A DNA stretch of 64,000 nucleotides from Bradyrhizobium lablabi (GTDB lineage: Bacteria > Pseudomonadota > Alphaproteobacteria > Rhizobiales > Xanthobacteraceae): contig NZ_JAFCJK010000010.1 in the NCBI RefSeq assembly GCF_018131005.1, forward strand, positions 124,001 to 188,000. Reading direction: 5' to 3'. A program made the translations under genes and the position numbers. The notes under the pieces were generated by a model. It saw only the letters and a list, made by a program, of their open reading frames with translations. It ran no database searches and was not told the origin of the DNA. Below are positions 42,418-50,074 of the stretch, piece after piece. How positions within the stretch are numbered: position 1 is the stretch's first letter; the number at the start of each line of letters is the position of its first letter.

Positions 42418-43365
42418 ATGACCGATCTTCGCGCCCTGCCCGCACCTGCTGCATCCAATCGCTCGCCTCTGCGCTGGCTCGACAATCAACCCTATCTGCT
42501 GCTCAGCCTGACATCGCTGTTCTGGGCCGGCAACATCGTGCTGGCGCGGCATGTCGGCAGCCATGTGCCGCCGATCACGCTGACCACGATCCGCTGGTTC
42601 GGCGTGTTCCTGATCCTGCTGCCGTTCGCCTGGCCGCATCTGAAGCAGGACCGGTCGAAGCTGCGCGCGCACCTGCCATTGATGCTGCTGCTGTCGGCGG
42701 TCGGCTTTGCCTTCAACAACGCGATCTCCTACTGGGCCATGCAATACACCGAGGCGCTGAACGCGCTCTTGATCCAGTCGGCCGGTCCGTTATTCGTGGC
42801 GCTGTGGTCGCTGATCCTGTTCGGCGTGCGGCTGACGCCGGCGCAACTTGCCGGCATCGCGATCTCGCTGGCCGGCGTGCTCATCATTATACTGCGCGGC
42901 GATTTCTCGGCACTCGCAAGCATTGCCTTCAACAGGGGCGATATCATGTTCGCGGCCTCGCTGGTGTCGTTCGGGCTGTATTCGGCACTGATCCCTCGGC
43001 GGCCCAGGATTCACCAGCTCTCGCTGATCTCGTTCACCACCTGCTGTGGTGCACTGATGCTGTTGCCTGCCGCGCTCTGGGAATTCTCCGCCGGCGCGGC
43101 GTTGACGTTCGACCTTCTGACCGTCTCGACACTCGCCTATGTACTGATCTTTCCCTCCACACTCGCCTACCTGTTCTTCAACCGCGGGGTCGCGCTGATC
43201 GGTCCGAATCGCGCCGCACCGTTCTTTCACCTGGTGCCGGTGTTTGGCTCGGCGATGGCGATCCTTTTGCTCGGCGAGAAACTCGCACTGTTTCACCTGA
43301 TCGGCTACGCGCTGGTGCTCGCCGGCGTCGTGATCGCCTCGCGGCAACGATCGGCCAGGCGTTGA
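42418..43365 (+). CDS. EamA/DMT-family transporter, copy 2
   Basis: The 315-residue protein again has ten helices. SLTSLFWAGNIVLARHVGSH, TTIRWFGVFLILLPFAWPHL, LNALLIQSAGPLFVALWSLI and FPSTLAYLFFNRGVALIGPN line up with copy 1 at 39991-40917. The match spans the whole length, so an old tandem duplication is likely, with the MCE and DUF1330-like genes lying between. Copy 2 has a slightly longer N-terminus (MTDLRALPAPAASNRSPLRW). Substrate unknown. Confidence 0.9.
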   Translation: MTDLRALPAPAASNRSPLRWLDNQPYLLLSLTSLFWAGNIVLARHVGSHVPPITLTTIRWFGVFLILLPFAWPHLKQDRSKLRAHLPLMLLLSAVGFAFNNAISYWAMQYTEALNALLIQSAGPLFVALWSLILFGVRLTPAQLAGIAISLAGVLIIILRGDFSALASIAFNRGDIMFAASLVSFGLYSALIPRRPRIHQLSLISFTTCCGALMLLPAALWEFSAGAALTFDLLTVSTLAYVLIFPSTLAYLFFNRGVALIGPNRAAPFFHLVPVFGSAMAILLLGEKLALFHLIGYALVLAGVVIASRQRSARR

Positions 43366-43451
43366 ATGCGGCGATGTCGGTGCTTCCGCTTTGCGCGTGG
43401 ACCGGCTAGCCTGCCGGCCAACACCAACAAAGAGCTGGGAGGCGCTTCCGG

Positions 43452-44426
43452 ATGCCGGGATTTCTTGGATTCATTTCACGTGCCGCGGCCGCGGCGTCTC
43501 TCTTCACCCTGGCCTCATCCGCTTCCGCGCAGACGCCCTATCCGAACCGCAACATCACGCTGGTCCTGCCATTCGCCGCCGGCAGCGGCACCGACACGAC
43601 GACGCGCCTGATCTCCAAGGAGGTCGGCGTCGCGCTCGGCGTCGGCATGGTGATCGACAACAAGGCCGGCGCCAACGGCTCGATCGCGGCAAGCTATGTC
43701 GCCCGCTCCGCGCCCGACGGCTACACGCTGTTCGTCACGACGAACACGACGCATTCGGCCAATCCGTATCTGCTCAAGACCATGAGCTACGATCCGATCA
43801 AGGACTTCACGCCGATCGCGCGCACCGGCGACCTGCCATTCATGCTGGTGATCAATCCGGAGATTCCGGCGAATTCGGTCGCCGAGCTGATCGCGCTCGC
43901 CAAGAAGGACCCCGGCAAATACTCCTATGCCAGCGGCTCCTCGTCGGCGATCGTCTCGGGCGCGACGTTTGCCCGGCTTGCCGGGATCGACCTCCTGCAC
44001 GTGCCCTACAAGAGTTCGCCCCCGGCGCTCACCGACGTCATCGCCGGCCGCGTCTCCATGATGTTCGTGGACGTCCCGACCGGGCTGCCGCATGTCAACG
44101 CCAAGGCGCTGAAGGCGCTCGCCGTCACCACCAAGCGGAAGTCCGCCCTGTTGCCGGAGCTACCCACGATGGACGAGACCGTGAAGGGCTTTGATATCAC
44201 CTCGTGGCAAGGCTACCTCGGCCCTGCCAACATGCCGAAGGAGATCGTCACCAAATTGAACGCGGAGATCCGCAAGGTGATCGAGCGGCCCGATATCAAG
44301 AATCAGCTCGCCGAGCGCGGCATGGAGGCGTTCTCCGGCACGCCGGAGGAGTTCGACGCCTTCCTCAAGGAGCAGCTCGTGCTGTGGGAGAAGCTGATCA
44401 CCGACGCCGGAATCGAGAAGCAGTAG
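43452..44426 (+). CDS. TctC/Bug-type solute-binding protein, orphan
   Basis: The 324-residue product has a signal peptide (MPGFLGFISRAAAAASLFTL to SSASA) then the Bug fold of tripartite tricarboxylate transporters: YPNRNITLVLPFAAGSGTDT, GMVIDNKAGANGSIAASYVA with the conserved N-x-x-GANG motif near residue 75, TTNTTHSANPYLLKTMSYDP, and HVPYKSSPPALTDVIAGRVS. It binds a carboxylate in the periplasm. The membrane partners TctA and TctB are not in the window. GGGAGG lies 11 bases upstream of the ATG. In relatives, such orphans share distant membrane partners. Confidence 0.92.
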   Translation: MPGFLGFISRAAAAASLFTLASSASAQTPYPNRNITLVLPFAAGSGTDTTTRLISKEVGVALGVGMVIDNKAGANGSIAASYVARSAPDGYTLFVTTNTTHSANPYLLKTMSYDPIKDFTPIARTGDLPFMLVINPEIPANSVAELIALAKKDPGKYSYASGSSSAIVSGATFARLAGIDLLHVPYKSSPPALTDVIAGRVSMMFVDVPTGLPHVNAKALKALAVTTKRKSALLPELPTMDETVKGFDITSWQGYLGPANMPKEIVTKLNAEIRKVIERPDIKNQLAERGMEAFSGTPEEFDAFLKEQLVLWEKLITDAGIEKQ

Positions 44427-44823
44427 GTGGATCACCGTGATTGCGGGGAGCTCGCGACCAAATTGCAGAGCAATTTTGCGCTGAAGCGACCAAGCACGTA
44501 GGGTGGGTTAGCGTTAGCGTAACCCACCGGTTTTCGCCGTCGAACGGTGGGTTACGCCTTCGGCTAACCCACCCTACAGGAGGCGGGAACGCGACGCGAC
44601 AAGCGGATTGATTCCGCTCACGGTAGTATGAGAGCCTTCAGGCGTTGGTTACGGACCTGCGCCTGAGAAACCTGGCGGCTCGGGCCGCGGACCAACCGGC
44701 GATTGTGGCCTCCATCCACAACTCGCGTCGAAGCATTCGAAGGCTGCGGCGCAAGGCCATGCCGCACGCATGACGAAAACGAGCAAGAAGCAAGAACAGA
44801 AGACTTAGAAGCGGGAGCAAGCA
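44427..44823. other. Intergenic stretch of 397 bp with nested palindromes
   Basis: The stretch holds the repeat at 44498-44577, and before it AAATTGCAGAGCAATTT, a short palindrome also found in the repeat at 54952-55070. No gene is supported. The promoter of the dehydrogenase gene at 44824 is probably in its right part. Confidence 0.5.
44498..44577. repeat. Nested inverted repeat, family 3, copy a
   Basis: Perfect 15-bp arms GTAGGGTGGGTTAGC (44498-44512) and GCTAACCCACCCTAC (44563-44577) enclose a second perfect pair, GCGTAACCCACCG (44517-44529) and CGGTGGGTTACGC (44545-44557). A related element lies at 59427-59541. Confidence 0.9.
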
Positions 44824-45867
44824 ATGTCGAAATTCAGAGTGGTCACGCCGAAGGGTGCAAGCTTCACCGTCGCCGGCGGCGGCTATGATTACGAGAGGGA
44901 GGCGCTCGATCCGATCGGTGCCGAGATCGTCGAGGCCCCGGCCAACGAGGCGGAATTTATCGCCGCCGCGAAGAGCGCAGACGCGATCTACGCCAAGGGC
45001 ATGCCGATCACCAAGACGGTCATCGACGCCCTCGATAATTGCAAGGTGATCACGCTTGGCAGCGTCGGCGTCGACTCGGTCGACGTGAAGGCCGCCACCG
45101 CCCGCGGCATCCCCGTCACCAACATCCCCGACACCTTCATCGAGGAGGTCGCCGACCACGCGATGATGCTGCTGCTGGCGGGCTTCCGCCGCCTGATCGA
45201 GCAGGACAAGATGGTGCGCACCGGACGTTGGGCCGAGGGGCGGCCGGCGTTGTTGAAAATTCCGCGCCTGATGGGCCAGACGCTCGGCTTCGTTTCGTTC
45301 GGCCGCGTCGCGCGCGCGGTCGCCAAGCGCGCCGCACCCTTCGGCCTCAGGATGATGGCCTACGATCCCTTTATCCAGGAAACGCTGATGTACGACCACG
45401 GCGTGATCCCGTCCACGCTGTCCGAGGTGCTATCGCAATCGGATTTCATCTCGATGCACGCCCCGGCCCGCCCCGAGGTGCACCACATGCTGACCGAGAA
45501 GCATTTCCGCCAGATGAAAAAATCCGCCATCTTCATCAACACCGGCCGAGGCGCCACCGTGGACGAAGAGGCGCTGGTCAAGGCGTTGCAGGAGGGCTGG
45601 ATCGCCCATGCCGCGCTCGACGTGCTGGAGAAGGAGCCGCCATCGCACAACAATCCGATGCTCGGAATGGACAATGTTACCTTGACCGCCCATGTCGCGT
45701 CCGCCTCGGCACGTTTTGACGAAGCGCGCAAGCGCCGGGTGGGCTACGAATTGTCACTAGTGCTTTCGGGCATGTGGCCGGTAAGCTGCGTCAACCCGTC
45801 GGTGCTGCAACACACCACGCTGCGACGCTGGCAACCCGTCAGCATGGATCGCGGTCCAAATAGCTGA
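44824..45867 (+). CDS. D-2-hydroxyacid dehydrogenase-family protein
   Basis: The 347-residue protein resembles phosphoglycerate dehydrogenase/CtBP-type enzymes. The catalytic set is present: R242 in NTGRGATVDEEAL, E271 in LDVLEKEPPS and H290 in LTAHVASASARFD. The substrate-binding GSVGVDSVDV is at 79-88. The NAD loop is unusual: TLGFVSFGRVARAVAKRA, where the usual G-x-G-x-x-G reads S158-F-G160-R-V-A163. NAD binding may be weakened. The enzyme should oxidise or reduce a 2-hydroxyacid in the cytosol. It lies 143 bp before the ABC substrate-binding gene; a family 1-like repeat falls between them. GCGGGAG precedes ATG 44824. Confidence 0.85.
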   Translation: MSKFRVVTPKGASFTVAGGGYDYEREALDPIGAEIVEAPANEAEFIAAAKSADAIYAKGMPITKTVIDALDNCKVITLGSVGVDSVDVKAATARGIPVTNIPDTFIEEVADHAMMLLLAGFRRLIEQDKMVRTGRWAEGRPALLKIPRLMGQTLGFVSFGRVARAVAKRAAPFGLRMMAYDPFIQETLMYDHGVIPSTLSEVLSQSDFISMHAPARPEVHHMLTEKHFRQMKKSAIFINTGRGATVDEEALVKALQEGWIAHAALDVLEKEPPSHNNPMLGMDNVTLTAHVASASARFDEARKRRVGYELSLVLSGMWPVSCVNPSVLQHTTLRRWQPVSMDRGPNS

Positions 45868-45879
45868 GCCACGGGGACG

Positions 45880-45955
45880 GCGTTTTCGAGCCCGATCTGT
45901 CCGGCATGCGTGCGCGACAGATCGGTTCGCGTGACGAGAACGCGTCAGAACCACG
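45880..45955 (+). repeat. Family 1-like repeat, partial copy
   Basis: CGTTTTCGAGC and GTGACGAGAACGCGTCA match the outer part of family 1. The middle carries another perfect 9-bp pair, CGATCTGTC (45893-45901) with GACAGATCG (45916-45924). The final TCGGTTCTGAT palindrome is missing. Confidence 0.55.
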
Positions 45956-46010
45956 AAGACCCTTCACCGGCGATCAACGCCGGGAAGGCAACAAAAGCAG
46001 GGAGAAATTG

Positions 46011-47357
46011 ATGAGCAACGACCTCACCCGTCGTGATGCGTTGGCACTCGGGCTATCCGCCGCGGCACTGGCGGCAACCGGCGCTTCGGCGCAGGATGCA
46101 TCGAAAGTGAAGGCCGCCGATGTTGCGGCGCCATCGCTGCCGATCGAAAAGGGCGCGAGCCTGCGCATGTTGCGCCCGGTGCGCTTCGTCCAGGCCGACG
46201 AGGACGTGTTCCGCGAGAATGCGAAGAAATTCGCCGACAAGACTGGCGTCGAGGTCAAGGTCGACTTCGTCGGCTGGGAGGACATCAACCAGCAGACCGC
46301 GGTGACCTCGAATTCCGGCGCCGGCCCTGACGTCATCATCGGCTTTTCCGATTCTCCGCACGTCTACATCGACAAGCTGATCGAACTCACCGATGTCGCC
46401 GACTATCTCGGCAAGCGCTATGGCGGCTGGCTGCCACTGGCACAGCGCTATGGCAAGAAGAACAAGAGCGACGCCTGGATCGGGTTGCCGTTCGGCGCGA
46501 CCGCCGGCCCACTAATCTACCGCAAATCGGTGCTGCAATCGGTCGGTTACGACAAGGTCCCGGAAGATCACGCCACAATCCTGGACCTGTGCCAGAAGCT
46601 CCATAAGGCCGGCAAACCGGCGGGCTTCGCGCTGGGTAATGCGAAGGGCGACGGCAACGGCTTCGCCAACTGGGTGCTGTGGTCGCACAACGCCTCCCTG
46701 CTCGATGAGGACGGCAACGTCGTCATTAACAGCAAGGAAACGATCAATGCGCTGAAATGGGTCAAGGAGTTGTACCCGACCTTCATCGCCGGCACGCCGT
46801 CGTGGAACGACGTCAGCAACAACCGTGCCTACTCTTCGCAGGAAATCTCGCTGACCGCCAACGGCGTCTCGCTGTATTTCTCGCTGAAGAACGATCCGGC
46901 GACACGCGCGATCGCCGAGGACAGCGAACACCAGTTGCTGCCGAAGGGCCTCGCCAAGATCTCGCCGATGGCTGGTCTGACCCTGAACGCGATGGTCTTC
47001 AAGCACAGCCCGTATCCGAATGCCGCGAAGGCATTCCTGCAATTCATGCTGGAAAAGGAACAGTACGAGCCGTGGCTCAACGCCAACTCGGGCTACTGGG
47101 CACAGCCGCTTGCCGCCTATGCCGACGCCACGGTGTGGTCCGGAGATCCCAAGGTCAAGATCTTCAAGAACACGATGAACAGCACCTATTATGACGGCTA
47201 CAAGGGTCCGATCTCGACGGCGACCGGAGCGGTCAGCGCCGACTACGTGCTGATCCAGATGTGCGCATCGGTTGCGACCGGCGCGGCGACGCCGGAGGTT
47301 GCGGCCGCGGAAGCCGAGCAGCGCTGCAAGCGGTATTTCCGCCGACAGGGCCGGTGA
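46011..47357 (+). CDS. Sugar-type ABC transporter substrate-binding protein
   Basis: The 448-residue product has a signal of the twin-arginine kind, MSNDLTRRDALALGLSAAAL to ATGASAQ, then a family 1 solute-binding protein: LRPVRFVQADEDVFRENAKK, VKVDFVGWEDINQQTAVTSN, GPDVIIGFSDSPHVYID, and the hinge/sugar segments around AWIGLPFGATAGPLIYRKSV. It should deliver an oligosaccharide, polyol or glycerol-phosphate-like solute to the two permeases downstream. Whether it is exported by Tat or Sec is unclear. GGGAGAAATTG precedes the ATG. No ATPase gene is in the cluster. Confidence 0.92.
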   Translation: MSNDLTRRDALALGLSAAALAATGASAQDASKVKAADVAAPSLPIEKGASLRMLRPVRFVQADEDVFRENAKKFADKTGVEVKVDFVGWEDINQQTAVTSNSGAGPDVIIGFSDSPHVYIDKLIELTDVADYLGKRYGGWLPLAQRYGKKNKSDAWIGLPFGATAGPLIYRKSVLQSVGYDKVPEDHATILDLCQKLHKAGKPAGFALGNAKGDGNGFANWVLWSHNASLLDEDGNVVINSKETINALKWVKELYPTFIAGTPSWNDVSNNRAYSSQEISLTANGVSLYFSLKNDPATRAIAEDSEHQLLPKGLAKISPMAGLTLNAMVFKHSPYPNAAKAFLQFMLEKEQYEPWLNANSGYWAQPLAAYADATVWSGDPKVKIFKNTMNSTYYDGYKGPISTATGAVSADYVLIQMCASVATGAATPEVAAAEAEQRCKRYFRRQGR

Positions 47358-47378
47358 GACCGCATATCTGGATCAACC

Positions 47379-47462
47379 GTCATTGCGAGCGAAGCGAAGC
47401 GATCCATAGTACCATACAGGAGAAATGGGTTGCTTCGTCGCCTCGCTCCGCGCAATGGCGAC
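47379..47462. repeat. Inverted repeat, family 4, copy a
   Basis: GTCATTGCGAGCGAAGCGAA (47379-47398) faces TTCGTCGCCTCGCTCCGCGC and AATGGCGAC (to 47462), giving an imperfect long palindrome. It lies before the first permease gene, and an ATG within it, at 47425, is in frame with the permease. Confidence 0.75.
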
Positions 47463-47478
47463 GCTGGACGAGCATTCG

Positions 47479-48435
47479 ATGTCTGTAACGACCCTACCAT
47501 CGCGTAGCGTGGCGATCCGGCAACCGGGCTGGATCGTGCGCCTGTTCGACTACAAGCCGTTCCTGATCGCGATGTGCCTCGCGCCCGCGATCGGCCTGCT
47601 CGCCGTGTTCCTCACCTATCCGCTTGGCCTCGGCATCTGGCTCGCCTTCACCGATACTACCATCGGCCAGAAAGGCGTCTTCATCGGCCTGGAGAATTTC
47701 CAGTATCTGCTGAAGGATCCGCTGTGGTGGGGCGCGGTGTTCTACAGCATCTTCTACACCGGGGTGGCGACCTTCGGAAAATTCGCGCTCGGCTTCTGGC
47801 TCGCGCTTCTGCTCAACAACCACTTCCCGTTCAAGAGCCTGCTGCGCGCCATCGTGCTGCTGCCGTGGATCGTGCCGACAGTGCTTTCGGCGCTGGCGTT
47901 CTGGTGGATCTACGATCCGCAATTCTCGATCATCTCGTATCTTCTGGTCGACGTGCTGCACATCCGCTCCACCAATATCGACTTCCTCGGCACGCCCTGG
48001 GCAGCGCGGTTCTCGCTGATCGCGGCCAATATCTGGCGCGGCATCCCCTTCGTCGCGATCTCGCTGCTCGCGGGACTGCAGACCATCTCGCCCTCGCTCT
48101 ACGAGGCGGCGATGCTCGACGGCGCCAGCGCCTGGCAGCGCTTCCGCTACATCACCTTTCCGATGATGATGCCGATACTTGCGATCGTGATGACGTTCTC
48201 GATCATCTTCACCTTCACCGACTTTCAGCTCGTCTACGCCATTACCCGCGGCGGCCCGGTCAACTCGACGCACCTGCTCGCCACGCTCGCATTCCAGCGC
48301 GGCATCGCCGGCGGCGAACTCGGCGAGGGCGCGGCGATCGCGGTCTCCATGATCCCGTTCCTGGTGTTCGCGACGTTGTTTAGCTACTTCGGCCTCGCGC
48401 GCCGCAAATGGCAGCAGGGAGAGGCCAATGACTGA
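47479..48435 (+). CDS. ABC permease, MalF type
   Basis: The 318-residue protein has six or seven membrane helices, starting LIAMCLAPAIGLLAVFLTYP, and an EAA loop YEAAMLDGASAWQRFRYITF near residue 210 that docks the ATPase. LPWIVPTVLSALAFWWIYDP and the helix before it match MalF/UgpA-type permeases. ATG 47479 is chosen because it begins just after the upstream repeat; ATG codons at 47425 and 47455 are in frame but lie in or at the edge of repeat DNA, and neither has a ribosome site. It overlaps the next gene by 8 bp. Confidence 0.93.
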   Translation: MSVTTLPSRSVAIRQPGWIVRLFDYKPFLIAMCLAPAIGLLAVFLTYPLGLGIWLAFTDTTIGQKGVFIGLENFQYLLKDPLWWGAVFYSIFYTGVATFGKFALGFWLALLLNNHFPFKSLLRAIVLLPWIVPTVLSALAFWWIYDPQFSIISYLLVDVLHIRSTNIDFLGTPWAARFSLIAANIWRGIPFVAISLLAGLQTISPSLYEAAMLDGASAWQRFRYITFPMMMPILAIVMTFSIIFTFTDFQLVYAITRGGPVNSTHLLATLAFQRGIAGGELGEGAAIAVSMIPFLVFATLFSYFGLARRKWQQGEAND

Positions 48436-49324
48436 CGCTGTCGCCCAATCGAGCAATGTCGGCAGCGCCACCCCCGATACAATGTCGTGGGACTCCCGCA
48501 CCCGACGCGTGGTGATGATCTATCTGCCGTTGTCCTGCTTCGTGCTGATCCTTCTGTTCCCGTTCTACTGGATGACGATCACCGCGTTCAAACCGAACGC
48601 GGAACTGTTGAACTTCAGGGAACACAATCCGTTCTGGATCTCTTCGCCGACGCTCGCGCACATCAGGCACTTGCTGTTCAATACGTCCTATCCGCACTGG
48701 CTGAAGACCACGATGATGGTCGCGATCGGCTCGACCTTCCTGTCGCTGTTTGCGTCCACGCTCGCAGCCTATGCGATCGAGCGGCTGCGCTTCCGTGGCA
48801 GCCCCTATGTGGGCCTAGGCATCTACCTCGCCTATCTGGTGCCGCCGTCGATCCTGTTCATTCCGCTCGCGACCGTGATCGTGCAGTTCGGCCTGTTCGA
48901 CAGCCCAATGGCGTTGATCCTGGTCTACCCGACCTTCCTGGTGCCGTTCTGCACCTGGCTCCTGATCGGCTATTTCAAGTCGATCCCCTACGAGCTCGAG
49001 GAATGCGCGCTGGTCGACGGCGCGACAAGGCTGCAGATCCTGCGTCGGATCACGCTGCCGCTCGCCGTGCCCGGCCTCATCTCGGCCGGCATCTTCTCCT
49101 TCACGCTGTCGTGGAACGAGTTCATCTACGCACTTGCCTTCATCCAGAGCGGCGCCAACAAGACGGTGCCGGTCGCGATCCTGACCGAGCTCGTCACCGG
49201 TGACGTCTATCAATGGGGCGCGCTGATGGCCGGATCGCTGCTCGGCTCGTTGCCGGTCGCGCTGTTCTACTCCCTGTTCGTGGACTACTACGTATCGTCT
49301 CTTACTGGCGCGGTGAAGGAGTAG
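48428..49324 (+). CDS. ABC permease, MalG type
   Basis: The 298-residue product has six membrane helices starting VVMIYLPLSCFVLILLFPFY, the MalG-type YWMTITAFKPNAELL segment after the first, and the EAA motif YELEECALVDGATRLQILRR near residue 190. It pairs with the MalF-type protein to form the channel. The cluster lacks an ATPase gene, so a shared MsmK/UgpC-type ATPase encoded elsewhere is presumably used. Translation is coupled through an 8-bp overlap. Confidence 0.94.
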   Translation: MTDAVAQSSNVGSATPDTMSWDSRTRRVVMIYLPLSCFVLILLFPFYWMTITAFKPNAELLNFREHNPFWISSPTLAHIRHLLFNTSYPHWLKTTMMVAIGSTFLSLFASTLAAYAIERLRFRGSPYVGLGIYLAYLVPPSILFIPLATVIVQFGLFDSPMALILVYPTFLVPFCTWLLIGYFKSIPYELEECALVDGATRLQILRRITLPLAVPGLISAGIFSFTLSWNEFIYALAFIQSGANKTVPVAILTELVTGDVYQWGALMAGSLLGSLPVALFYSLFVDYYVSSLTGAVKE

Positions 49325-49426
49325 CGATGTGCGCTCGTCTCCATCCCCCTCATGCCCGCGCAACGGCTTCGCCATTGTCGCTGGAGGCGCTCGCGTAGCG
49401 GACCCGAAGCATGAGCGGCCCGGGCT

Positions 49427-49484
49427 GCGCCGTCGCCCTTCGAGACGCGTGCAAGAGCGCGCTCCTTCAGGGTGACGGTGAGAG
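49427..49484. repeat. Repeat-like segment at a gene end
   Basis: CCCTTCGAGACGCGTGCAAG, AGCGCGCTCC and TTCAGGGTGACGGTGAGA resemble a dispersed repeat I know from such genomes (CTTCGAGACGCG, GCTCCTCAGGATGAGG). It is the only copy here. It runs into the last codons of the gene at 49467-49814. Confidence 0.35.
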
Positions 49485-49814
49485 AGTTGGGGTCGTGGCG
49501 CGTTCGGTGATCAGCACGTCGAATCCTTCGAACTTCGGATGACCGAGATAGAGGCTGCCGCCGGTCTCGTTACCGGCGCGGGAATGGGCGCGGCGGAACG
49601 CATCCGACCTGGTCCAGGCCTCGAAAGCGCCCCTGTCGGCCCACATCGTGTGTGTCGCATAGAGCGTATGGTCCTCGGCCTCCGGTCCCTTCACCAGATG
49701 AAACTCTATGAAGCCCGGCGTGTCGCCGAGATAGGACTCCCGCGTGTTCCACACGGTCTCGAACGCCTGCTCCGAGCCCTTCTTCACCTGAAACCGGTTC
49801 ATCGCGATGAACAT
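49467..49814 (-). CDS. Antibiotic biosynthesis monooxygenase-like (heme-degrading type) protein
   Basis: The 115-residue product starts MFIAMNRFQVKKGSEQAFET then VWNTRESYLGDTPGFIEFHL, THTMWADRGAFEAWTRSDAF and HSRAGNE. This is the dimeric alpha-beta barrel of ABM-type proteins, and the MNRF-x-V-x-KG-x-E-x-x-FE-x-x-W opening is like HmoB/IsdG-type heme oxygenases. It may cleave heme to release iron, but a general monooxygenase role is also possible. AGGAG lies 10 bases before the ATG. The last residues TTPTLSPSP come from the repeat-like DNA at 49427-49484 and are not family sequence. Confidence 0.86.
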   Translation of the reverse strand: MFIAMNRFQVKKGSEQAFETVWNTRESYLGDTPGFIEFHLVKGPEAEDHTLYATHTMWADRGAFEAWTRSDAFRRAHSRAGNETGGSLYLGHPKFEGFDVLITERATTPTLSPSP

Positions 49815-50074
49815 GATTGAATTCTCCTGCTTGCGGCGACATGCGCTGCGGCAATCCTGCCGATTGATCTCGTTGAAAACGTGGACGCCCGAAGCCATCC
49901 GCCGCATCTTCGAGGTCGATGTTGCGATCGACCACACCGACCAGGGCGTGCCGTTCCTGCCGCCGCAGATCATGCGGCCAATCTACCACCTGTGCCGGAA
50001 GTCTGGGAACGCCGCGGTCGGATTGCGCGCGGAAATGAAGTGGATTCCATTCAGGCCTGACGAATGCTCATTGA

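Noticed and set aside
44498..44577. Possible CRISPR or riboswitch because of nested repeats
   Set aside because: Only one pair of palindromes, no spacers and no cas genes; the dispersed relative at 59427-59541 argues for a repeat element.
47425..47478. N-terminal extension of the MalF-type permease
   Set aside because: It is encoded by a dispersed repeat and has no family counterpart.
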